Positions 42,901 through 51,109 of a DNA stretch of 64,000 nt are shown here, in pieces. Source of the DNA: UBA4582 sp002389265 (GTDB taxonomy: Bacteria; Pseudomonadota; Gammaproteobacteria; Pseudomonadales; Azotimanducaceae); contig CALSRT010000006.1 in assembly GCA_943788825.1 (NCBI GenBank), forward strand, positions 248,001 to 312,000, in the 5' to 3' direction. The translations under genes were made by a program, and so were the position numbers. The notes under the pieces were generated by a model that searched no databases, had not been told where the DNA came from, and saw only the letters and a list, made by a program, of their open reading frames with translations. Numbering within the stretch: the first letter of the stretch is position 1; each line of letters starts with the position of its first letter.

Positions 42901-44280
42901 TTAATCGCGGGCGAGAGCCTTTGTCTTACGGGTCAACGACGCCAGTGCATTACTGATGAAATTGACCTTGGTGAGAGTTTCCTCGTATTCCTGCGCCGCC
43001 TCAGAATCAGCGACGATACCGCCGCCGCCCCAATAGTGAAGCCTGTTGTTGGTGCAAATAATGGTGCGAATAGGCAGGTTGGTATCCAGGTTGCCGTGGT
43101 AACTGTAATAGCCGATAGCGCCACAATAAGCCTGCCGTTTGACCGGCTCAAGCTCAGCGATGATTTGCATGGCTCGATGTTTAGGTGCGCCGGTCACTGA
43201 GCCGCCGGGGAAACAGGCGCGCAACAAATCCATGGCACTCACACCGGGGCGTAGCTTGCCACTCACCGAGCTCACAAGGTGATGAACATTGGCGAATGAG
43301 ACCAGTTCAAACAGCGAGTCTACGGCAATTGACCCCGGCACGGCGGTCTTGCCCAGGTCATTACGGAGCAGGTCGACGATCATGAGGTTCTCGGCTCGAT
43401 CCTTCTCGCTGCTCTGTAATTCCTCTGCTAGACGCAGGTCTTCCTTTGGATGTGGATGCCTGGGTCGTGTGCCTTTGATAGGTTGGGTGAGAATCTGTCG
43501 ATCTGCAACCCGCACCAGACGCTCCGGTGAAAAACTCAGAATGTCGGCCCCCGGTGTTCTTAAACAGGCAGAAAATGGCGCGCGCTGGGTTTGCCGTAAA
43601 GCTTGATAGAGCCCGAGGGGGTTGCCTTGATATGCTGCGCTGAAGCGTTGGGCAAAATTAACCTGATAGCAATCGCCAGCATCGATATAGGTTTTGATTT
43701 TTGCAAACGCCTGATAATACTGCGAGGCTGACATGTCCATTTGAACGTCGCTGGTGCTCTGAAAATCCAAGTCGGTCAGCTCGCGAGATGGCGCTAACAG
43801 TTTGGCCCAGAGTGCCTTAGCCTGCGCCGTTGCCCCTGGCGTGCAGACCTGGTGAGTTTGGCGTAGTGCATGGTCGATAACGATAAAGATGTCATAAATA
43901 CCTACCAGCATGTCCGCCAAACCAATCTCTGCATCAGCGAGCTCTGGGAGTTTGTGAGTACCATGAGTCAGCTCGTAACCGAAAAACCCAACCGCGCCGC
44001 CCTGAAACGGCAGATCCAGTGGGCAAGGTGAATCTGGCGCCATTGCTCGGACTGTCTGTTCGATCGCATCGAATCCATCCAGCGTCGTGAGTACTTGGTC
44101 TACCCGCACTTGACCCCGGATGACATCGATGGTCCTGCTGGGGTTGGCGCCGATAATGTCGTAACGCTGCTGCTCGGCGCCATGACTCTCGAGCAGAAAC
44201 GGCAGATGTTGTTCCTCCAGTCTGCGAAACCACGCGAAAGCGTCGGTTTCGTAAGGCAGTTTTTCTACACTCCAGGGCAT
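42901..44280 (-). CDS. pabB: Aminodeoxychorismate synthase component I
   Basis: 459 residues, chorismate-binding enzyme of the anthranilate synthase I/PabB family. YDIIGANPSRTI at the N-terminus, YQVNFAQRF, LSFSPERLV, the PIKGTRPR lysine, RAENLMIVDLLRNDLG, and the C-terminal CFPGGSVTGAPKHRAMQII, GAIGYYSYHGN. With PabA glutaminase it makes 4-amino-4-deoxychorismate for folate. PIKGTRPR (Lys) distinguishes PabB from TrpE (Ala). It converges with thrH at a 17-base gap. Confidence 0.93.
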   Translation of the reverse strand: MPWSVEKLPYETDAFAWFRRLEEQHLPFLLESHGAEQQRYDIIGANPSRTIDVIRGQVRVDQVLTTLDGFDAIEQTVRAMAPDSPCPLDLPFQGGAVGFFGYELTHGTHKLPELADAEIGLADMLVGIYDIFIVIDHALRQTHQVCTPGATAQAKALWAKLLAPSRELTDLDFQSTSDVQMDMSASQYYQAFAKIKTYIDAGDCYQVNFAQRFSAAYQGNPLGLYQALRQTQRAPFSACLRTPGADILSFSPERLVRVADRQILTQPIKGTRPRHPHPKEDLRLAEELQSSEKDRAENLMIVDLLRNDLGKTAVPGSIAVDSLFELVSFANVHHLVSSVSGKLRPGVSAMDLLRACFPGGSVTGAPKHRAMQIIAELEPVKRQAYCGAIGYYSYHGNLDTNLPIRTIICTNNRLHYWGGGGIVADSEAAQEYEETLTKVNFISNALASLTRKTKALARD

Positions 44281-44411
44281 GGCATATTCTGCGTCGATTA
44301 AGGAATGGCAGTCTAACGTCGACGGCGCTCAAGGACTAATATTTACGCCACTGAACGCCAATTTTCTGTATACTTGGCAGCTTTTGAAGACAGACGAAAG
44401 AGGACAAGAGA

Positions 44412-45296
44412 ATGATAACAGCGGGGCAAAAATTCAGGCTGGCGATTGAGCAGGAGAGTCCACTGCAAGTAGTGGGGACCATCAACGCCTATACAGCGAT
44501 TATGGCTGAGGCGTCTGGCTACCGGTGTATTTATCTGTCTGGTGCCGGTGTGGCGAATGCCTCCTATGGTCTGCCCGACCTGGGCATGACCTCGCTGGAT
44601 AACGTTCTGGAAGACGTTCGCCGGATCACGGGCGCATCGAGCCTGCCATTGCTGGTCGATATCGACACTGGTTGGGGTGGCGCTTTTAATATCAGCAGAA
44701 CTGTCAAAGAAATGATCAGAGCGGGTGCCGCCGGCGTGCATATTGAAGATCAGGTGGCGCAGAAACGTTGTGGTCATCGTCCGAATAAGGAAATTGTAAG
44801 CCGTACCGAGATGGCGGACCGCATCAAAGCTGCAGTTGATGCGAAGACTGATGATGCCTTTGTCGTCATGGCGCGCACCGACGCCTTGGCCGTTGTCGGC
44901 CTTGAAGAAGTGATCGAGCGCGCCAGAATTTTTGAAGAGGCTGGCGCTGATGCCATCTTCGCCGAGGCGATGACTAGCCTCGACATGTATCAGCGGGTCG
45001 TCGACGCGGTGAAGATCCCGGTGTTGGCCAACATTACCGAATTCGGCGCAACGCCCTGTTATACCACCGAGGAACTGGCGTCGGTTGGTATTAAGATGGC
45101 CTTGTACCCTTTGTCAGCGTTTCGAGCGATGAATGCCGCCGCGCTCAACGTTTACCAGACATTGCGTAGAGAGGGGTCTCAGCAAGCGGTGATTGACACT
45201 ATGCAGACCCGTAACGATCTGTACGAGTTTCTGGGCTACCACGACTATGAAGACAAACTGGATCAATTGTTTACTAAAGAGTCGAGCAATTCGTAG
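44412..45296 (+). CDS. prpB: 2-methylisocitrate lyase
   Basis: 294 residues. ICL/PEPM barrel: YLSGAGVANASYGLPDLG, VDIDTGWGGAFN (metal Asp), the active-site loop QKRCGHRPNKE with its cysteine, VMARTDALAV, and ANITEFGATP. It splits 2-methylisocitrate into succinate and pyruvate in propionate breakdown. Followed 49 bases later by prpC. A TATACT hexamer at 44369 may be the -10 of the operon promoter. Confidence 0.95.
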   Translation: MITAGQKFRLAIEQESPLQVVGTINAYTAIMAEASGYRCIYLSGAGVANASYGLPDLGMTSLDNVLEDVRRITGASSLPLLVDIDTGWGGAFNISRTVKEMIRAGAAGVHIEDQVAQKRCGHRPNKEIVSRTEMADRIKAAVDAKTDDAFVVMARTDALAVVGLEEVIERARIFEEAGADAIFAEAMTSLDMYQRVVDAVKIPVLANITEFGATPCYTTEELASVGIKMALYPLSAFRAMNAAALNVYQTLRREGSQQAVIDTMQTRNDLYEFLGYHDYEDKLDQLFTKESSNS

Positions 45297-45345
45297 CGGT
45301 TCGCTGCAATCTTTTTATATCAACGGATGAATAGGGGAAAATCAA

Positions 45346-46473
45346 ATGGTTGAGAAAAAACTGGGAGGCGCAGGCTTACGGGGTCAGTCTGCAGGCGAAA
45401 CGGCCCTGTGTACGGTCGGCAAGGAAGGCTCAGGCTTAACTTACCGAGGTTATGGTATCGATGACTTAGCGGCGAATGCACAATTCGAGGAAGTCGCCTA
45501 CATGTTGTTGTATGGCGAGTTACCATCGAAGGCGCAGCTGGCTGCCTATATCAATAAGTTAACCGCGATGCGTGGCTTGCCTGACAACTTGAAGGCCGTG
45601 CTGGAGTTGATTCCGAAAGACACTCATCCCATGGATGTGATGCGAACCGGTTGTTCCATGCTAGGCAATCTGGAACCCGAGAAAAGTTTCGCTGAGCAAC
45701 AAGAGGCGGCGGACCGTTTGTTGGCCGCGTTGCCAGCCATTATCTGTTACTGGTATCGCTTCACCCACGACGGTGTGCGGATCGACACGGATACCGGTGA
45801 AGCCAGTATTGGCGGTCACTTTTTAAAGATGCTGCGTGGCGATACGCCCTCTGAGATGCATCGCCAAGTGATGAACTGTTCGCTGATTCTGTATGCAGAA
45901 CATGAATTTAATGCCAGCACATTTGCTTCAAGAGTCTGTGCCGCAACCCTGTCGGATATGTATTCCTGCGTGACTGCCGCCATCGGAACTCTGCGTGGCC
46001 CACTCCATGGCGGTGCGAATGAAGCGGCGATGGAGCTGATCGAGAAGTTCAAGACACCGGAAGAAGCTGTAACGGGTATCCTGGCTATGCTTGAGAGTAA
46101 AGCAACTATCATGGGCTTTGGTCATGCGATCTATCGCACCCACGATCCTCGTAACGATATTATTAAGGAATGGGCGCGTAAGCTCGCTGATGAAGCTGGC
46201 GACACGACCTTGTTTGATATTTCAGTGGCGGTTGCCAAGACCATGTGGGACGAGAAAAAGCTGTTTCCGAATGCGGATTTTTTCCACGCCTCGGCGTATA
46301 ACTATATGGGCATTCCAACCAAGATATTTACCCCTATCTTTGTGATGTCCCGAGTTACCGGCTGGGCTGCTCATGTAATGGAACAGCGTTCCAACAATCG
46401 CTTGATCCGCCCCAGTGCAGATTATATTGGGCCAGAAAACAGAGCTTATACGAGTATCGATCAACGCGGCTAA
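45346..46473 (+). CDS. prpC: 2-methylcitrate synthase
   Basis: 375 residues, type II-like citrate synthase fold. GLRGQSAGETALCTVGKEGS at the N-terminus, TYRGYGIDDLA, catalytic residues in RGPLHGGANEAAMEL (His), GFGHAIYRTHDPR (His) and FFHASAYNYMGIP (Asp region replaced by family variants), ending NRLIRPSADYIGP. It condenses propionyl-CoA with oxaloacetate. AGGGGAAAATCAA gives a strong ribosome-binding site. prpD/acnD/prpF do not follow; a terminator does. Confidence 0.95.
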   Translation: MVEKKLGGAGLRGQSAGETALCTVGKEGSGLTYRGYGIDDLAANAQFEEVAYMLLYGELPSKAQLAAYINKLTAMRGLPDNLKAVLELIPKDTHPMDVMRTGCSMLGNLEPEKSFAEQQEAADRLLAALPAIICYWYRFTHDGVRIDTDTGEASIGGHFLKMLRGDTPSEMHRQVMNCSLILYAEHEFNASTFASRVCAATLSDMYSCVTAAIGTLRGPLHGGANEAAMELIEKFKTPEEAVTGILAMLESKATIMGFGHAIYRTHDPRNDIIKEWARKLADEAGDTTLFDISVAVAKTMWDEKKLFPNADFFHASAYNYMGIPTKIFTPIFVMSRVTGWAAHVMEQRSNNRLIRPSADYIGPENRAYTSIDQRG

Positions 46474-46501
46474 AGCGTTTTCGTGCAAGCAGTAAACTAA
46501 G

Positions 46502-46541
46502 CGGCGGGCAGAATCTTCATGAATCTGCCCGCCGTTTTTTT
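46502..46541 (+). terminator. Rho-independent terminator after prpC
   Basis: An 11-pair GC-rich stem, CGGCGGGCAGA / TCTGCCCGCCG, loop of 11 bases, followed by seven T. It ends the prpBC transcript 29 bases past the stop. The downstream gene is convergent; the A-side lacks a matching run, so it is mostly one-directional. Confidence 0.9.
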
Positions 46542-46568
46542 ATCAGAGCGTGAGGGCCTGAACCGCGC

Positions 46569-48086
46569 TTATGCCAGGTCGAATTTGATCCCCTGGGCCA
46601 GGGGCAGCTCGGACGAATAGTTGATCGTATTGGTGCTGCGGCGCATATAGCCTTTCCAGGCATCCGAACCAGATTCGCGGCCACCACCTGTGTCTTTCTC
46701 GCCGCCGAATGCGCCGCCGATCTCTGCGCCGCTGGTGCCGATATTGACGTTGGCGATGCCACAATCACTGCCAGTGGCCGAAGTAAAACGCTCGGCCTCG
46801 CGGACGTCATTAGTGAAGATAGCAGAAGACAAACCTTGGGGAACCGCATTGTTGGCAGCGATTGCCGCAGTCAATGTCTTGTAGCTGAAGACATACAATA
46901 TCGGCGCGAAGGTTTCGACGCTGACGTTGGCTTCTGTGGTCGGCATGGCGACCAGTGCCGGTCGCACATAGAAAGCGGCTTCGAGGCCGGCGACGGCCAC
47001 GCGGTCACCGCCGGTGATTTTGGCGCCAGTAGCGGCGGCGGTCTGCAGCGCAGCTTGCATCTGCTCAAAGGCCTGTTGATCGATCAGCGGCCCTACCAGC
47101 GTGCCCGCTTCCAGGGGGTTGCCAACCGCGACGGAGGCATAGGCCGTTTGTAGTCGCTGGCACAATTCGGCATGGATGGACTCCTCAACAAACAGCCGTC
47201 GAGTGGATGTGCAACGTTGTCCTGCCGTGCCCACAGCCCCGAATACGATGGCGCGTACCGCCATGTCAAGGTCTGCGCTCGGGCAGACAATGATGGCATT
47301 GTTACCACCCAATTCGAGAATCGTGCGACCAAGACGAGCAGCTACTCTGGGCGCCACGGCGCGACCCATGGCAGAGCTGCCTGTGGCGCTGATCAAAGGT
47401 ATTCGAGGATCATCCAATGCTTGGCTGGCAATACTGGCATCGCCAATGAGCAGCTGGCTCAGGTTTTCAGGTGCATCACCAAATTCAGCCATTGCCGCAC
47501 TGAAGATAGCTTGGCAGGCAAGGGCTGTTAGCGGGGTCTTTTCCGACGGCTTCCAGATAACACTATTGCCGCAGACAATCGCCAGTGTCGTATTCCAGGA
47601 CCAGACCGCGACTGGAAAGTTGAATGCCGAGATGACCATAACCGGCCCTAGCGGATGCCAGTTTTCCTGCATTTTATGCTCCGGTCGTTCCGATGCGATG
47701 GTCAAACCATAGAGCTGGCGAGACAGGCCAACCGCGAAATCACAGATGTCGATCATCTCCTGAACTTCGCCTAACCCCTCTTGGAGCAACTTGCCTGATT
47801 CAAGGCTGACTAGCCGACCTAGGTTGTCCTTTTGTAAGCGCAAGTGATGGCCCAGCAGACGAATCAATTCGCCTCGGCGAGGCGCGGGAATCTGGCGCCA
47901 GGCCTGAAACGCCTTGCTGGCTTGATCGATAATGGTGTCTACCTCGGCTACGGGGGTGGTGTGAACCTGGGCTACAACCCGACCATCCACAGGACTTGTG
48001 ACGGCCAGGTCACCTTGGGTGTAGCGCGTCGGTGCCACGCCAATGGCTGCTAGTGTATGGGCTATCGTGGTTTGGATTTCCATCAT
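46569..48086 (-). CDS. amaB: Alpha-aminoadipate semialdehyde dehydrogenase (ALDH7 family, AmaB-like)
   Basis: 505 residues. Aldehyde dehydrogenase with Glu in LELGGNNAII, catalytic Cys in GQRCTSTRRLFV, NAD site ISATGSSAMG, and the ALDH7 (antiquitin) C-terminal signature NIGTSGAEIGGAFGGEKDTG, GGRESGSDAWKGYMRR. ALDH7 enzymes oxidise alpha-aminoadipate semialdehyde (piperideine-6-carboxylate) in lysine degradation. It is 15 bases downstream of a saccharopine-dehydrogenase-like gene, supporting that role. Final start may be either of two adjacent ATGs. Confidence 0.93.
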   Translation of the reverse strand: MMEIQTTIAHTLAAIGVAPTRYTQGDLAVTSPVDGRVVAQVHTTPVAEVDTIIDQASKAFQAWRQIPAPRRGELIRLLGHHLRLQKDNLGRLVSLESGKLLQEGLGEVQEMIDICDFAVGLSRQLYGLTIASERPEHKMQENWHPLGPVMVISAFNFPVAVWSWNTTLAIVCGNSVIWKPSEKTPLTALACQAIFSAAMAEFGDAPENLSQLLIGDASIASQALDDPRIPLISATGSSAMGRAVAPRVAARLGRTILELGGNNAIIVCPSADLDMAVRAIVFGAVGTAGQRCTSTRRLFVEESIHAELCQRLQTAYASVAVGNPLEAGTLVGPLIDQQAFEQMQAALQTAAATGAKITGGDRVAVAGLEAAFYVRPALVAMPTTEANVSVETFAPILYVFSYKTLTAAIAANNAVPQGLSSAIFTNDVREAERFTSATGSDCGIANVNIGTSGAEIGGAFGGEKDTGGGRESGSDAWKGYMRRSTNTINYSSELPLAQGIKFDLA

Positions 48087-48101
48087 TAACTCCTGGTCAT
48101 T

Positions 48102-49214
48102 TTAGTGTGAGCAGCCTTTGGCAGGTGTCTGAATCGCGTAAACACGACCAAATCGATTGCCTAGAAACAGATCCAAATCAATCTCTTCCTGAATGACGAA
48201 ACCTTGGGTTGGAATCTGACCGTTGTGGAGCAGATCGAGCACGGCACAGAGACTGGAGGCCGTGGTGACTTGAATGGCACTGCGTTGCACGCCTTTGATC
48301 TGCTGGCTGTAGATTTTGTTGGCATAGGTTTCCTGAATGAGATGGTGGTTTTTCTTACCGCTGACGGTCACGAAAATCAGGACAACATCTTGCAGGGTGG
48401 CCGGAACGGCATTCTCCAGCACCTCCTTGAGCAGGTCTCGACGCTCTTTGAGCCGCAGGTCGTGGAGCAGGGTTTTCATGATATCGCGGTGACCGGGGTA
48501 ACGAATGGTCTGATAACTCAGGCTTTTGACCTTGCCCGCCATAGACTCTGCCAGTGAGCCGATCCCGCCAGAGGTATTGAAGGTTTCATAATTAATGCCA
48601 TCCATAGAAAAATGTTGCAGGTTCTCCAATGCGGCTGCGTGTATCGCCTTGCCATCCTCAATACAGATGCAGGGTTCACAATACTCGTTGATGACACCGT
48701 CCGTACTCCAAGTCAAATTGTAGTTAAGAGAATTCGATGGATACAGGGGTAGGGCACCGACACACATGCGGATTGAGTCCAGTTCATCGAAGCCATTGGC
48801 AATGTGTTGGGTGACGATGGAGATAAATCCTGGTGCGAGGCCGCATTGTGGAATAAAGGCTGATTTGGCAGTTTTGGCGATTTCTCGAACAAAGTCGGTG
48901 CTATCCACGTCCTCTGTCAGATCAAGATAGTGGCAGCCGACGGTCAGTGCTGCCTGGGCAATCACTTTCGTCAGGAAAAATGGCGTCGAGCTCAGAACGG
49001 CAAAATGCCCCGCCATACATTTTTCGAGCATAGCAACGTCTTTCACATCCTGCTGGACGATTTTGAGCAAGGGATGGTCCTTAAACTGATGCAGTGTCTC
49101 GGCCGAGGCGTCGATCAAGGTGATACTGTAGTCGCCGGTTTCGAGCAGTAAATCAACGATCGTTTCACCGATCTTGCCGGCGCCGATGATGGCGATTGGG
49201 GTTGGCTGGGTCAT
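48102..49214 (-). CDS. Saccharopine dehydrogenase family protein
   Basis: 370 residues. N-terminal Rossmann fold IAIIGAGKIGETIVDLL, then SSTPFFLTKVIAQAA, VGCHYLDLTEDVD, and the family block FIPQCGLAPGFISIVTQHI, FNTSGGIGSLAESM. Saccharopine dehydrogenase (glutamate-forming) releases aminoadipate semialdehyde, which the adjacent ALDH7 enzyme would oxidise, so the pair fits lysine catabolism by the saccharopine route. No lysine-ketoglutarate reductase gene is nearby. Divergent from an Lrp/AsnC regulator. Confidence 0.9.
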   Translation of the reverse strand: MTQPTPIAIIGAGKIGETIVDLLLETGDYSITLIDASAETLHQFKDHPLLKIVQQDVKDVAMLEKCMAGHFAVLSSTPFFLTKVIAQAALTVGCHYLDLTEDVDSTDFVREIAKTAKSAFIPQCGLAPGFISIVTQHIANGFDELDSIRMCVGALPLYPSNSLNYNLTWSTDGVINEYCEPCICIEDGKAIHAAALENLQHFSMDGINYETFNTSGGIGSLAESMAGKVKSLSYQTIRYPGHRDIMKTLLHDLRLKERRDLLKEVLENAVPATLQDVVLIFVTVSGKKNHHLIQETYANKIYSQQIKGVQRSAIQVTTASSLCAVLDLLHNGQIPTQGFVIQEEIDLDLFLGNRFGRVYAIQTPAKGCSH

Positions 49215-49301
49215 ACAGTGCTCCTAGGCGGGTCGTACGCATATTGGGTACTCAGCTAGTTTCACGAAGATGTTGTGCAGAATGAATAGATAAAATGCCG
49301 T

Positions 49302-49315
49302 TATTGTCTACAATA
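49302..49315. promoter_or_regulatory. Perfect palindrome in the regulator's leader (candidate operator)
   Basis: TATTGT-CT-ACAATA, six-base arms with a two-base spacer. It lies between the divergent saccharopine-dehydrogenase-like gene and the likely start (ATG 49337) of the Lrp/AsnC regulator, where an autoregulatory site is expected. Confidence 0.45.
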
Positions 49316-49336
49316 CAGAGCAGAATCACGACATCT

Positions 49337-49774
49337 ATGAGCAAATTAGTGAAATATCTCGATCAGCAATTGATAGCCAGCCTGCGTGACAATGCCCGCA
49401 GTAGCACCTCGGAGATCGCTCGCAAGCTGGGGGTCTCGCGGTCTACCGTCAATAGTCGAATCAAACGCCTTGAGGCCTTGGGTACGATCCAGGGATATAC
49501 GGTGTTGTTTGGCGCAGAATATGCTGATCAGCAGGTCTCAGCCCATGTGCTGATCACGGTCAATCAGAAGCTGACAGGTCGTACCCACCTGGAACTACGC
49601 AATATCCCGCAGGTCAACGCCCTGTATGCGGTGAGTGGTGATTATGACCTGATGGCGGAGATCGCGGCCGGTTCAACGGCTGAAATTAGTCAGGTGCTGG
49701 ACTTGATCGGTAATTTGCAGGGGGTTGAGCGAACAAATTCATCGCTGATATTGGAAACCAAATTCCGCCGTTGA
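49337..49774 (+). CDS. Lrp/AsnC family transcriptional regulator
   Basis: 145 residues. Winged helix LDQQLIASLRDNARSSTSEI then ARKLGVSRSTVNSRIKRLEALG, followed by a RAM ligand-binding domain (VSAHVLITV, LYAVSGDYDLMAEIAAGS, GVERTNSSLIL). Located head-to-head with lysine catabolism genes, it likely controls them in response to lysine or a related amino acid. ATG 49337 is preferred to ATG 49295, since the first helix starts just after it and a palindrome lies in between; neither has a strong ribosome-binding site. Confidence 0.88.
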   Translation: MSKLVKYLDQQLIASLRDNARSSTSEIARKLGVSRSTVNSRIKRLEALGTIQGYTVLFGAEYADQQVSAHVLITVNQKLTGRTHLELRNIPQVNALYAVSGDYDLMAEIAAGSTAEISQVLDLIGNLQGVERTNSSLILETKFRR

Positions 49775-50494
49775 TCATCGACCGCTAGCGCTGACGATGC
49801 CAAGACTATTCAGGTTTGTGGTCTGTAGTTGAGCCTGATGTTCAAGCACTTTCTTGACGTAGCGGCGAGTTTCAGGGAACGGCGGGATACCGTGATACTT
49901 ATCAACGTTACCGGCACCCGCATTGTAGGCGGCCAATACCAGCGGGATCTGGCCGCTGTAACGGTCCATCAGATAGCGCAGGTGCTGAACGCCGGCACCA
50001 ATGTTTTTATGGGGATCAAACCGATCGCTGACTTGATATTGGGACGCGGTGTCTTTCATTAATTGCATCAGACCGGTGGCGCCTTTACGGGATACCGCAT
50101 TCGGGTTGAAGCCTGATTCGATTTGGATCACCGCTTCGACGAGCAACGGATCAATCTGGTATTGCTGACTGGCGTCCTCAATAAAGTTGCGATAGTCTGC
50201 TGCACTGCTGCCTCGACGCTCGGCTTTTACCTGGCGATTGGCGAGAATGTGGCCAGCGTTCTTCAGGGTGCGACGATGGCGAACTAAGGTATATTGATGC
50301 GCTGAGGCCAAAACCGGCTTGTCTGACAATAGGCGCTCGCCGTCAGGACCACGGTAGATGTAAACGTCAGCTGCGACTGGCAGTGTGGCAAGGACCAGGC
50401 ACAGACCCCAAAAAAGCCAGGCAAGCTGCTGTAATACCGCTGATTTAAGCGGGGCGCTGGCGAGTGGAGATGGATGCAACGGCATAGGTTTCAT
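49775..50494 (-). CDS. Lytic murein transglycosylase (SLT family) with DUF4124-like start
   Basis: 239 residues. A long N-terminus includes a signal segment (LAWLFWGLCLVLATLPVAAD), then DVYIYRGPDGERLLSDKPV like DUF4124, and the SLT domain: catalytic Glu in VIQIESGFNPNAVSRKGATG, LMQLMKDTA, and AAYNAGAGNVDKYHGIPPFP. It cleaves peptidoglycan between MurNAc and GlcNAc. Converges with the regulator gene with no gap (stop at 49775). Confidence 0.92.
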   Translation of the reverse strand: MKPMPLHPSPLASAPLKSAVLQQLAWLFWGLCLVLATLPVAADVYIYRGPDGERLLSDKPVLASAHQYTLVRHRRTLKNAGHILANRQVKAERRGSSAADYRNFIEDASQQYQIDPLLVEAVIQIESGFNPNAVSRKGATGLMQLMKDTASQYQVSDRFDPHKNIGAGVQHLRYLMDRYSGQIPLVLAAYNAGAGNVDKYHGIPPFPETRRYVKKVLEHQAQLQTTNLNSLGIVSASGR

Positions 50495-50613
50495 GACGGT
50501 ATTAAGTGAGTTTAGATTGAGTCTAGCGGCTTTCCCCCGGTGTGAAAATTATCTTCCCTACAGGCGGTGGGCTTGACCGGCTTAATGACCTTTTGATAGC
50601 GACGGAGAGTGAC

Positions 50614-51102
50614 ATGGACATTGTATTACCCGACCTTTGCGATGCTTACCCGGATCTCGTGCGGGTAGCTACGCCGATCTTTCAAAACTTTGGCGGCCGC
50701 CGAGCATTTGGGGGTCAGATCGTCACGATCAAATGCCATGAAGACAATTCTCTGGTGGCCCAGCAGGTAGCGCTGCCGGGGCATGGCAAGGTATTGGTCG
50801 TCGATGGAGGCGGTAGCCTGCGTTGCGGTTTGCTGGGGGACAACCTCGCGCAGAAAGCCTTTGAGAACCATTGGCAGGGGATCGTGATCAATGGCTGCAT
50901 TCGTGATGTAGATATTATTGGTCTAATTGATCTGGGTGTTCAGGCTCTGGCGTGTCATCCTATGAAAAGTGTCAAGCGCGATATTGGGTTGCTGAATGAG
51001 CGAGTCACGTTTGGAGGCATCGAGTGTATTCCTGGGGAGTATCTCTATGCCGACAACAATGGTGTTTTGGTCTCGGTCGAAGCCCTATCGATGCCCGATT
51101 GA
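50614..51102 (+). CDS. rraA: Ribonuclease E activity regulator RraA
   Basis: 162 residues, the usual RraA length. Begins MDIVLPDLCDAYPDLVRV; RraA blocks include FGGRRAFGGQIVTIKC, VLVVDGGGSLRCGLLGDNLA, GIVINGCIRDVDII and DNNGVLVS. Binds RNase E and inhibits it; related proteins are metal-dependent aldolases. The start is ATG 50614 with GGAG upstream; the frame extends to 50542. Confidence 0.95.
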   Translation: MDIVLPDLCDAYPDLVRVATPIFQNFGGRRAFGGQIVTIKCHEDNSLVAQQVALPGHGKVLVVDGGGSLRCGLLGDNLAQKAFENHWQGIVINGCIRDVDIIGLIDLGVQALACHPMKSVKRDIGLLNERVTFGGIECIPGEYLYADNNGVLVSVEALSMPD

Positions 51103-51109
51103 GCTGCAG

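Noticed and set aside
47172..47712. Long plus-strand frames within the ALDH7 gene
   Set aside because: Antisense shadows of a clearly conserved enzyme.
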